In this document: one piece after another, positions 41,515 through 49,076 of the stretch
How the letters are laid out: each line of letters starts with the position of its first letter
How positions within the stretch are numbered: position 1 is the first letter of the stretch
Assembly (NCBI RefSeq): GCF_011043625.1
Contig: NZ_JAAKGT010000001.1
Location: 744,001-808,000, forward strand
Length of the DNA stretch: 64,000 bases
Direction: 5' to 3'
Source of the DNA: Caulobacter sp. 602-2
Lineage (GTDB): Bacteria; Pseudomonadota; Alphaproteobacteria; Caulobacterales; Caulobacteraceae
Notes under the pieces: model-generated
What the model was told of the DNA's origin: nothing
Seen by the model: only the letters and a program-made list of their open reading frames with translations
The model's database searches: none
Made by a program: the position numbers and the translations under genes

Positions 41515-43098
41515 ATGCCCGTCAAGACGCGTACCGCCCCGGCTGACGCCGGCCTCCTTGCACGCCTGGAGGCGATCGTCGGCGCCGGCGGCGTCCTGAC
41601 GGGCGAGGCCGCCCTGCCCTTCGCCACCGACGTCTATCGCACGCTGGAAACGCCCCTGGCCGTGGTCCGTCCGGCCGATGTCGAGCAGCTTCAAGCGGTC
41701 GTGCGCGAAGCGGCTGCGGCCGGCGTCGCCATCGTCCCGCGCGGCGGCGGCGCCTCCTATACCGACGGCTACCTGGCCGTTCGCACCGACACGGTGCTGA
41801 TCGACACCGGGGCGCTTTCCCGCATCGTCGAGATCAACCAGACCGACGCCTATGTCACGGTCGAGGCCGGGGTCACCTGGGCTCAGCTGAAGGACGCGCT
41901 CGACCCACTGGGCCTTCGCACCCCGTTCTTCGGCCCGTTCTCGGGCCTGGCCGCCACGATCGGCGGGTCGATGTCGCAGCACGCCATCAGCCACGGATCG
42001 GGCCTCTACGGCAGCTCGGCGGAGTCGGCCGTTTCGGTCGACGTCGTGATCGCCGACGGCTCGTTGCTGCGCACCGGCTCGGCCGCGCGCGGCGCCTCGC
42101 CGTTCGCCCGCTGGTACGGCCCCGATCTGTGCGGCCTGTTCCTGGGCGACTGCGGCGCGCTGGGGATCAAGGCGCGCATCACCCTGCCGCTGATCGCCAG
42201 GAAGCCGGCCTTCCAATGCGCGTCCTTCGCCTTCGCCGACCTGTCAAGCCTGGCCCGCGCCATGCGCGCGGCGTCGATCGAGGCGCTCGACGACGAGCAC
42301 TTCGCCATCGACGCGCCCCTGGCCCAGGGCCAGATCGCCCGCCAGGACAGCGCCGCCGTCGTGCAGATGGCCCTGACCGTGCTGAAGAGCTCGCCGTCGC
42401 TGGTCGCGGGCCTCAAGCAGCTCAGCAAGATGGCCCTGGCCGGCGACCGCGCCCTGCGCAAGGCCGACTACATGGTCCACTACATCCTCGAAGGGGTGGA
42501 CGACCGCGAGGCCAAGGCGCGGCTGGACCGCCTGCGCACCCTGATGACGGCCGAGGGGATCGAGATCCCCAACACCATGCCGACCATCGTGCGCGGCATG
42601 CCGTTCGCGCCGCTCTACAACGTGCTCGGCCCCAAGGGCGAGCGCTGGGCCCCGCTCAACGGCATCCTGCCCCACAGCCAGGTCGCCGCCTTCCACGACG
42701 CGCTCGAGGCCCTCTACGCCAGCCACGCGCAGGAGATGACCGCCCGCGGCGTCTGGCGCGGCGGCATGTTCGAAGTGCTGCGCCCGTCGGGCTTCCTCTA
42801 CGAGGTGGCCCTCTACTGGCCAGGCGAACAGACCGCCTACCACGCCGGCGTCCTGCCGGCCGAGCACCTGGCCAGCCTGCCGCAATACGCCGAGGATCCC
42901 GAAACCACGGCCTTCGTGGGCAAGCTCAAGGCCCAGATCATCGACCTCTACGCCCGGCATGGCGCCGTGCATTTCCAGCTGGGCAAGCTCTATCCCTACG
43001 CGGATGTGCTGGAGGCCCCGGCGCTGGACCTGGTGAAGGCCGTCAAGGCCGCGGTCGATCCGAAGGGTTTGATGAACCCTGGGGCGCTGGGGCTGTAA
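41515..43098 (+). CDS. FAD-linked oxidase (PCMH/VAO type)
   Basis: A 527-aa flavoprotein with the PCMH FAD domain: AVVRPADVEQLQAVVREA, AIVPRGGGASYTDGYL, and IGGSMSQHAISHGSGLYGSS. The C-terminal domain is of the vanillyl-alcohol oxidase/4-cresol dehydrogenase type (KLYPYADVL near the end). It may oxidise a phenolic or hydroxy-acid. It starts nine bases after small protein B, so it belongs to that operon. Confidence 0.87.
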   Translation: MPVKTRTAPADAGLLARLEAIVGAGGVLTGEAALPFATDVYRTLETPLAVVRPADVEQLQAVVREAAAAGVAIVPRGGGASYTDGYLAVRTDTVLIDTGALSRIVEINQTDAYVTVEAGVTWAQLKDALDPLGLRTPFFGPFSGLAATIGGSMSQHAISHGSGLYGSSAESAVSVDVVIADGSLLRTGSAARGASPFARWYGPDLCGLFLGDCGALGIKARITLPLIARKPAFQCASFAFADLSSLARAMRAASIEALDDEHFAIDAPLAQGQIARQDSAAVVQMALTVLKSSPSLVAGLKQLSKMALAGDRALRKADYMVHYILEGVDDREAKARLDRLRTLMTAEGIEIPNTMPTIVRGMPFAPLYNVLGPKGERWAPLNGILPHSQVAAFHDALEALYASHAQEMTARGVWRGGMFEVLRPSGFLYEVALYWPGEQTAYHAGVLPAEHLASLPQYAEDPETTAFVGKLKAQIIDLYARHGAVHFQLGKLYPYADVLEAPALDLVKAVKAAVDPKGLMNPGALGL

Positions 43099-43178
43099 GG
43101 CCCTCTCATACTCCCACCCCAATTCCACCTCTCCCCATGGGAGAGGTTTCAAGAAGGGCCGCCCTCGCCCAAGCCCAT

Positions 43179-43208
43179 AAAAAAGGCGCGGTCCTTTCGA
43201 ACCGCGCC
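43179..43208 (-). terminator. Rho-independent terminator of small protein C
   Basis: Read on the minus strand: stem GGCGCGGT / ACCGCGCC, then TTTTTT. It lies 36 bases after the small protein C stop. The plus-strand FAD oxidase gene ends at 43098. Confidence 0.85.
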
Positions 43209-43243
43209 AGGCTACACACTGCGCAGTTGCAGCGGGGACTTCG

Positions 43244-43552
43244 TCAGCTCCGCGCCTCGGGAGCCGCGCGCAGGGCGCGCATCAGGTTCTGAACGATGGC
43301 GTCGCGCTTGGCGTTCAGTTGGGCCTGCAGTTCCGGGCTCGGCTGGAAGGCGTCGACTTCCGCATTGGCCAGCACGCCGTGGCTTTCCAGCACCGCTTCC
43401 AGCACGTGGACGCGGTCGGTCAGCACCCAGATCTCGCGGGTCAGCGACAGGATCGCCTCGCCCAGGTCGTCGATCTGGTCGACAGTCAGCATCCGGCGGT
43501 TCACCGGCTCGGAGATCGGGCGCTCGAAGGTCTTCTGGTTCATCGCGTTCAT
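43244..43552 (-). CDS. Small helical partner protein C (unrecognised family)
   Basis: A 102-aa helical protein. REIWVLTDRVHVLEAVLESH, then GVLANAEVDAFQPSPE, keeps the E-x-x-V, R-V, E-x-V, G and AE positions of proteins A and B. The end (RDAIVQNLMRALRAAPEA) matches the C-terminal helix. ATG 43552, or ATG 43543 three codons later. It follows methyltransferase C by 24 bases. Confidence 0.78.
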   Translation of the reverse strand: MNAMNQKTFERPISEPVNRRMLTVDQIDDLGEAILSLTREIWVLTDRVHVLEAVLESHGVLANAEVDAFQPSPELQAQLNAKRDAIVQNLMRALRAAPEARS

Positions 43553-43576
43553 GTCGCTCGCTCGTTGTCGGAAGGA

Positions 43577-44623
43577 TCAGGCGGGCTTGTGAGCGCGCAG
43601 CACGTAGTAGGAATGGGTCGGAGCCTGGGTCGCGCCCTCGACGTCGACGAAGCCGATGTCCTTGCAGGTCTGGATCAGGTCCATGCTGGCCGAGGCGCGC
43701 CAGTAGGGCTCCCCGCCCCACTTGGCCAGGTAGTCGTAGCGCCACGAGGCCATCTTATCGATCTCGGCGTAGCGCGGCACGTCGGCCATGATGATGTCGC
43801 CGCCCGGCTTCAGCATCCGGAACGCCTCTTCCAGCACCGCCTTGATGATCCGCGGCGGCGCCTCGTGGAACAGGATGAAGGTGGTGACCAGGTCGAAGCT
43901 CTCGTCGGCGAAACCGGAGTTCTCGCCGCCCTTGACCATCAGCTTCCAGTTCCAGCCCTTCTCGTTGGCCACGCGGCGGGCCTGTTCGAGCATGCGGGCC
44001 GACCAGTCGATCCCGGTGATCTGGGCCTCGGGGAAGGTCTCCTGCAGGGCCTGGGTGAAGTGGCCCGAGCCGCAGCCGATATCGAGGATTTCCTTGTAGT
44101 CGCGGCGCGGGGCCTGCTGAGCGGCCGCCCGGCGCTGGCCGAAGATGTCGCCGCCGTAGCCGCGGGCGACCAGCTGCTTGTGCACCAGCTCGCCGTGGAC
44201 ATAGCCGGTGTGGTCGATGTGGTCCCAGCCGCCGGTGGTGCGGTGGAACCAGACCTTGCTCCAGTAGCTGGGCGGGGTCTCGCCGTCGCCGTAGTCCAGG
44301 CTGGCCGGACCTTCGTCGAGGGCCTTGAGGTACGGCTCGATGACCGCGCGACGCTCCTCGAAGGCTTCGTCGCAGTGGGCGCCGTGGGTGCGCGAGGCCC
44401 ATTCGCCGAACAGCTCGCGGATCTTGAAGATCTTGGAGTCGGCCAGGGTCTCGACGACCAGGGCGTGACGTTCATCCATGTCGTCGGGCATGGTCTGGGC
44501 CGTGACGCCCTTCATGGCCAGTTCCGCCTCGGAGGCGAAGTGCAGGCCGAAGGTCGCCTTCGATATGCCCGCCTGGAAATCGAGCGAAGCGCGCCCGCGT
44601 TGGGCCAGGGCCGGAGCGTCCAT
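43577..44623 (-). CDS. SAM-dependent methyltransferase C of the MT/small-protein modules
   Basis: A 348-aa class I methyltransferase more distant from A and B. It has an N-terminal helical part with VWFHRTTGGWDHIDHTGYVH, then the canonical motif I EILDIGCGSGHFTQALQ, ITGIDWSARMLEQA, FILFHEAPP and MLKPGGDIIMADVPRY. Unlike A and B it has the standard GCGSG loop and lacks HCMPG. It is followed by small protein C on the same strand, and preceded by operator d. Confidence 0.85.
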   Translation of the reverse strand: MDAPALAQRGRASLDFQAGISKATFGLHFASEAELAMKGVTAQTMPDDMDERHALVVETLADSKIFKIRELFGEWASRTHGAHCDEAFEERRAVIEPYLKALDEGPASLDYGDGETPPSYWSKVWFHRTTGGWDHIDHTGYVHGELVHKQLVARGYGGDIFGQRRAAAQQAPRRDYKEILDIGCGSGHFTQALQETFPEAQITGIDWSARMLEQARRVANEKGWNWKLMVKGGENSGFADESFDLVTTFILFHEAPPRIIKAVLEEAFRMLKPGGDIIMADVPRYAEIDKMASWRYDYLAKWGGEPYWRASASMDLIQTCKDIGFVDVEGATQAPTHSYYVLRAHKPA

Positions 44624-44699
44624 GAGGCACCTCTAAAACCTTGTTTCGATGAAGGACTTTAACCCCGGCCCGAGCCCCCGAAAGGCGCCTCGGACCCGC

Positions 44700-44716
44700 T
44701 ATCCGCACAACGGTCA
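44700..44716 (-). promoter_or_regulatory. Island-type operator d
   Basis: On the plus strand TATCCGC-ACA-ACGGTCA; the half nearest methyltransferase C is perfect. It is 77 bases upstream of that gene's start (44623) and touches the stop of the upstream hydrolase gene. Confidence 0.5.
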
Positions 44717-45502
44717 GCGGGTGGTGAAGCTCTCATCGCTCGACCGGGCGGCGATGCGGGCGGCCGCTTCGGCGTCGCCGGCGGCATGGGCCAGCACCAG
44801 ATCCGCCGACGCCGCGAGCGCTTGCGCCAGACCCTCGGCCTGCGCGGGCCCCGGCAGTTCGGGCCGACAGATCAGCCCGCCGAAATAGTGGTCGACGCCG
44901 GGCAGCACCAGCGCGTGGCGGTTCCCCGGCGCCGGCGCCTCGTAGGCGATCAACCGCATCCGCCAGTCGTCGACGAAGCCTGGCAGCACGTCGGCGTCGC
45001 CGGTCTGCACCAAGAGCGGCGCGGACGTGCTCGCAAAGCCCTCCGCCCCGATCAGCGGCGGCGTGGCGGGCGGCGGCGACAGGGCGACCACGGCCTTCAC
45101 CCGCGGATCCAGGGTCGGGGCGCCGGGCGGCGCCAGCACGCCCGCCCCTCCGGCCGCCAGGGCCAGCAGCGCGCCGAACGAATGGCCGGCGGCGGCGAGG
45201 GGCAAACCTCCCTGCCCTTCCAGCCAGTCCAGGGTCGCGGCCTGGTCCTCCAGTCGCGTGCGCCAGACCGCGCCCTGGTCGTAGGCCTCCCGGAACGGGT
45301 GGTCGGTGCTGTCCACATGCATCGGCGCGGCGACCAGCAGGCCCGCCGCCGCCCAGCCCTCCAGCAGGGCCGCGTACTTGCCCGGCGCCGAAAAGGCCCC
45401 GTGCGAGAAGGAAACGGCGGCCAGCGGCGCGCCCTTGGGCCGCGCCACGGCCAACCCGATGGAGCGATCGCCGACGGCGATCTCGACGATGTCCAGGCTC
45501 AT
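44714..45502 (-). CDS. Dienelactone-hydrolase-like alpha/beta hydrolase
   Basis: A 262-aa hydrolase starting MSLDIVEIAVGDRSIGLAVA, with the nucleophile elbow GHSFGALLAL (G-x-S-x-G), an Asp in TGDADVLPGF and His in PGVDHYFGG. It is similar to the predicted dienelactone hydrolase group (COG4188). Its ATG overlaps the stop of the aldehyde dehydrogenase gene (TGATG), so the two are coupled. Confidence 0.85.
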   Translation of the reverse strand: MSLDIVEIAVGDRSIGLAVARPKGAPLAAVSFSHGAFSAPGKYAALLEGWAAAGLLVAAPMHVDSTDHPFREAYDQGAVWRTRLEDQAATLDWLEGQGGLPLAAAGHSFGALLALAAGGAGVLAPPGAPTLDPRVKAVVALSPPPATPPLIGAEGFASTSAPLLVQTGDADVLPGFVDDWRMRLIAYEAPAPGNRHALVLPGVDHYFGGLICRPELPGPAQAEGLAQALAASADLVLAHAAGDAEAAARIAARSSDESFTTR

Positions 45503-47016
45503 CAGACGACCGCGCAGACCGTCTTCCATTCCAGGTAGCCGTCCAGCGCCACCTGGCCGCTGTCGCGTCCCCAGCCCGAGGCCTTCACCCCGCCGATCGG
45601 CAGGCTGTTGTCGTACATCGAGTGGCAGTTGATCCAGACGGTGCCGGCCTTGATGCGGCGCGACAGGCGGTGGGCGTGCGACAGGCTCTCGGTCCAGATG
45701 CTGGCGGCCAGGCCGTACTCGCTGTCGTTGGCGGCGGCGACCACCTCGTCGATCTCGTCATAGGCCTGCACGACCACCACGGGACCGAACACCTCCTCGC
45801 GGACGATGGCCATGTCGGGGGTCACCCGCGCCACCACGGCCGGCGTCACGAACGTCCCTTCGTCGCCGCCCTGCACGCCGCCGGTCAGCACCTCGGCGCC
45901 CGCCGCCGCCGCGCCGGCCACGAAGCCGGCCACACGGTCGGCCTGCTTGCGCGAGACCAGCGGGCCCATGTGGGTGGCCGGATCCAGGCCGTGGCCCAGC
46001 TGCAGCCCCCTGGCCTGGGCCGCCACGCCCTCGACCACCCGGTCGTAGATCGAGCGGTGGGCGTAGAGCCGCGATCCGGCCACGCAAACCTGGCCGGCGT
46101 TGAAGAAGATGGCGTTGGCCGCGCCGGGGATGGCCAGATCGAGGTCGGCGTCCGGCAGGATCACCACCGGCGACTTGCCGCCCAGCTCCAGGCTGACCTT
46201 CTTGAGGTTGCCCTTGGCCGCGTCGAGGATCGCCCGCCCCGTCGGGGTCGAGCCGGTGAAGGCCACCTTGTCGACGTCCGGGTGCGCGGCCAGGGCCGCG
46301 CCCGCCTCGCCGCCCAGGCCGGTGATCAGGTTCAGCACGCCCGCCGGGAAGCCGGCCTGCTGCACCAGCTCGGCCAGGCGTACGGCGGTCAGCGAGGTGT
46401 CTTCGGCGGGCTTCAGCACCACAGTGCAACCGGCGGCCAGGGCCGGCGCCAGCTTCATGGCGGTCAGCACCAGCGGCGAGTTCCACGGCACGATGGCGGC
46501 GACCACGCCCACCGGCTCGCGCAGGGTCCAGCTGGCCACCTGCTTGCTGGCCGGCTGGTAGTTGATCGAGCTGTCGATCGTGCGCCCCTCGATGGCCGTC
46601 GCCAGGCCCGCATAGTAGCGGAACTGGTTCACCGCCCCGGGGATCTCGGCCCAGCGGCCGACATACAGCGGCTTGCCCTGGTCGAGGGTCTCCAGTTCGG
46701 CCAGCTCGTCGATATTGGCCTCGATCAGGTCGGCAAGGGTCCACAGCAGGCGCGAGCGCTGCATCGGCGTCAGCGACGGCCACTCGCCGCCGTCGAAGGC
46801 CTTGCGCGCGGCGGCCACGGCCGCATCCACGTCGGCGGCCCCGCCCTTGGCGATGTCGGCCAGCACGACGCCGGTGGCCGGGTCCTTGGTCGGGAAGGTG
46901 TCGCCCCCGGCCGCGTCCACCCAGGCGCCACCGATGAACAGCTGCTTGCGACGCTTGGCGAGGAAGGCCTTGGCGCCCTCCGTCTGAGGTTCGACCGAAC
47001 GGACGACGAAGGTCAT
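45502..47016 (-). CDS. NAD(P)-dependent aldehyde dehydrogenase 1
   Basis: A 504-aa ALDH. Rossmann and catalytic parts: IVPWNSPLVLTAMKLAPAL, KPAEDTSLTA, FTGSTPTGRAI, catalytic Glu in SLELGGKSPV and catalytic Cys in FFNAGQVCVAGSRLY. It would oxidise a pathway aldehyde to an acid. ATG 47016 with GGGGAG upstream. Paralogue of 49077-50600. Operator e lies 80 bases upstream. Confidence 0.92.
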   Translation of the reverse strand: MTFVVRSVEPQTEGAKAFLAKRRKQLFIGGAWVDAAGGDTFPTKDPATGVVLADIAKGGAADVDAAVAAARKAFDGGEWPSLTPMQRSRLLWTLADLIEANIDELAELETLDQGKPLYVGRWAEIPGAVNQFRYYAGLATAIEGRTIDSSINYQPASKQVASWTLREPVGVVAAIVPWNSPLVLTAMKLAPALAAGCTVVLKPAEDTSLTAVRLAELVQQAGFPAGVLNLITGLGGEAGAALAAHPDVDKVAFTGSTPTGRAILDAAKGNLKKVSLELGGKSPVVILPDADLDLAIPGAANAIFFNAGQVCVAGSRLYAHRSIYDRVVEGVAAQARGLQLGHGLDPATHMGPLVSRKQADRVAGFVAGAAAAGAEVLTGGVQGGDEGTFVTPAVVARVTPDMAIVREEVFGPVVVVQAYDEIDEVVAAANDSEYGLAASIWTESLSHAHRLSRRIKAGTVWINCHSMYDNSLPIGGVKASGWGRDSGQVALDGYLEWKTVCAVV

Positions 47017-47095
47017 GGCGCACTCCCCGGGACGCTGGAATTCCAGCCTCGACGCTAGCCCCCGCATCCTCGATTCACAGGGGTCGCGGACGGCC

Positions 47096-47112
47096 TATCC
47101 GCTGTGCGGGCG
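47096..47112. promoter_or_regulatory. Island-type operator e
   Basis: TATCCGC-TGT-GCGGGCG; left half perfect. It is 80 bases from the aldehyde dehydrogenase start (47016) and 79 bases before the esterase start (47191), in the divergent gap. Confidence 0.55.
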
Positions 47113-47190
47113 CCTTTGCGCGCAAGCGTTTGCGAACCGCGCTAGAGCCTAGGTTCACGGCTCGTAACGGATGCTTTTCAGGGGCTTGGG

Positions 47191-48273
47191 ATGACGACGA
47201 TGAACGGACGCGGCGTGGACGAGATCCACGGCTACGCCCCCCTGCGCCCGGTGCCCGGCGCGGCCGCACCCGACGCCTCGCCGGTGGTCCCCGGCGGCGT
47301 CTCCCAAGCCGCCCTCGACGCCGCCCAGGCCTTTTCCGACGCCCATGACGGCCTGGCTTTGCTGGTCTTCGCGGGCGGCGCTCTGCGGCACGAGGCCTAT
47401 GCCCCGCACCTGACCGCCGACAGCCTGTTCGAGACCTTCTCGATGCACAAGTCGGCGCTTGGCCTGCTCTACGGCGCGGCGATCCGCGACGGCGCCATCG
47501 CCTCGATCGACGATCCGGTCGGCCTCTACCTCGCCGAATGGCGCGACGATCCGCGCGGCGCGATCCCGCTGCGCCACCTCTTGGGCATGAGCTCGGGCCT
47601 GACCGTGCACAGCCTCGACAAGGGCGACCCGGTCGCGCTGGCCCTGATGCTGGGCGACCGCATCAGCGAAACGGCCCTCGCCGTCCAGGCCGAGCGCCCG
47701 TCCGGCGAGGTCTTCGACTACTACAACGTCGCCGCCCAGGCGGCGGGGCTGGCCCTGTCGCGCGCCGTCGCGGCCAAGGGCCTGGGCGACGCGGCGAGCT
47801 ACCTCTCCAAGGCGCTGTGGACGCCGATGGGCGGCGCCGACGCTCAGCTGTGGGTCGAGCGCGAGGACGGCGAGCCGCGCTTCTTCGCCGGCCTGCAGGC
47901 CCGGGCCCGCGATTGGCTGCAGCTGGGCCGCCTGGTCGCCGGCGCCGGAGCGATCGACGGCCGCCAGGTGCTGCCGGCCGACTGGATTTCGACGATCACC
48001 GCGCAGAACCCGCTCAATCCCGCCTACGGCCTGCTGGTCTGGCGCGCCGCGCCCGCCCCGGACGGCAAGCGCGCCTACGGCCCCTCTACCGCCTACGCCG
48101 CCCCCCAGGGCGCGGCGTTCCTGGCCGACGACCTCGTCTATTTCGACGGCTTCGGGGGTCAGCGCGTCTACGTCTCGCCCTCCCGCGACCTGGTCATCGT
48201 CCGCATCGGCCGCCCGCGCCTCGACTTCGACGACGCCGTGCTGCCCAACCTGATCGTCGAAGGGCTGAGCTGA
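47191..48273 (+). CDS. Beta-lactamase-fold serine hydrolase/esterase 1
   Basis: A 360-aa protein of the class C beta-lactamase/EstB type. The active-site SxxK is seen in FETFSMHKSALGLLY, and the second element YxN in VFDYYNVAAQ. Such proteins are usually esterases. No signal peptide, so it is probably cytoplasmic. It is paralogous in layout to 53066-54199. It may open an ester in the pathway. Confidence 0.87.
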   Translation: MTTMNGRGVDEIHGYAPLRPVPGAAAPDASPVVPGGVSQAALDAAQAFSDAHDGLALLVFAGGALRHEAYAPHLTADSLFETFSMHKSALGLLYGAAIRDGAIASIDDPVGLYLAEWRDDPRGAIPLRHLLGMSSGLTVHSLDKGDPVALALMLGDRISETALAVQAERPSGEVFDYYNVAAQAAGLALSRAVAAKGLGDAASYLSKALWTPMGGADAQLWVEREDGEPRFFAGLQARARDWLQLGRLVAGAGAIDGRQVLPADWISTITAQNPLNPAYGLLVWRAAPAPDGKRAYGPSTAYAAPQGAAFLADDLVYFDGFGGQRVYVSPSRDLVIVRIGRPRLDFDDAVLPNLIVEGLS

Positions 48274-48392
48274 GATCCTCTCCCTTTGGGGGAGGCAGCC
48301 CGAAGGGCCGGAGGGGGCCAGCGCCGGCGCCAAGTGGTCCCCCTCAGTCGCTCCGCGACAGCTCCCCCAGAGGGGGAGCATCTGACGGTCGG
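48274..48392. repeat. Intergenic repeat (CTCCCCC..GGGGGAG type)
   Basis: It contains CTCTCCCTTTGGGGGAGG, GGGCCGGAGGGGG, CCCCCTCAGTCGCTCCGCGA and CTCCCCCAGAGGGGGAG, the same blocks as at 16180-16280 and 63715-63852. Confidence 0.75.
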
Positions 48393-48906
48393 ACGGGGAT
48401 AGAGCCTCGTCCATCCCCGGCGATTGTCGAAAACTCCTGAACCAATCCAATTACTTCCGATTTTCTCACGGTGTTGGATCAGACGCGCTCGAACCCGCTG
48501 CATAATCATTGGGTCCCGTCGCAGGGAGAGGGCGCAAGGATCCGGCCCGAAGCGTGCGACGTGGATGCGATCGAGCGGGGCTGAAGGCGCGGCGTGAGCC
48601 GGGCCTGAAGGCTTGAATGAGGATGGGGGACGTAAACCCATCCATCGGGAGCTTGCCTAAATAGGCTCCCGCCCGTCCAAGGGTCCGCGCCGCCATGCAC
48701 GCCTGGCCGTCAAGAAACGGGGCGCCCTGCATGGGGAAGGGGTAAAAGGCGGAAGAGGCCTGCGCGCCCCGGCCTGAGGGATAACGATCGCGCGGGGCGT
48801 TCAGCTTCGTCGAAACGGTACTTGAAACTCACACATCCGGGCGAAGCCCGGACGCCCCGCGCCCTCTCCATCAACTTCCGTGGTTTCCACGAGAGGCCGA
48901 GAAGCC

Positions 48907-49013
48907 GCGCGTCCTTCGAGGCTCGGCTTCGCCTCGCGCCTCAGGATGAGGACGTCGGGTGCGCTGATCTCCTCATCCTGAGGCGCCCGCGCAGCGGGCC
49001 TCGAAGGACGCAA
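48907..49013. repeat. Second GCGTCCTTCGAGG-type inverted repeat
   Basis: Nearly identical to the unit at 3651-3757: CGCGTCCTTCGAGGCTCGGC at the left and CCTCGAAGGACGCA at the right, with the same inner hairpins. Only a few bases and the central loop differ. Confidence 0.85.
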
Positions 49014-49025
49014 GGCGCCAGCCAA

Positions 49026-49074
49026 GATCCTCCCCCTCTGGGGGAGGTGGCCCGGAGGGCCGGAGGGGGCCGGC
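49026..49074. repeat. Short intergenic repeat of the CTCCCCC type
   Basis: ATCCTCCCCCTCTGGGGGAG, then GGCCCGGAGGGCCGGAGGGGG. Same as the right end of 16180-16280. It closely precedes the stop of aldehyde dehydrogenase 2. Confidence 0.7.
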
Positions 49075-49076
49075 CG

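Larger units (their letters stand above)
48274..49076. other. 803-bp gap with repeats and possible RNA structure
   Basis: No protein gene is convincing: short frames here lack ribosome sites and homology. Contents in order: repeat 48274-48392; an unexplained 48430-48830 stretch with two hairpins, GGATGGG/CCCATCC (near 48623) and GGGAGC/GCTCCC (near 48650), and CGCCCCG/CGGGGCG near 48756-48801; repeat 48907-49013; repeat 49026-49074. Confidence 0.5.

Noticed and set aside
48466..48732. An 88-codon minus-strand frame in the gap
   Set aside because: No ribosome site, Arg/Ser/Pro-rich composition, and it overlaps other equally open frames; treated as non-coding.
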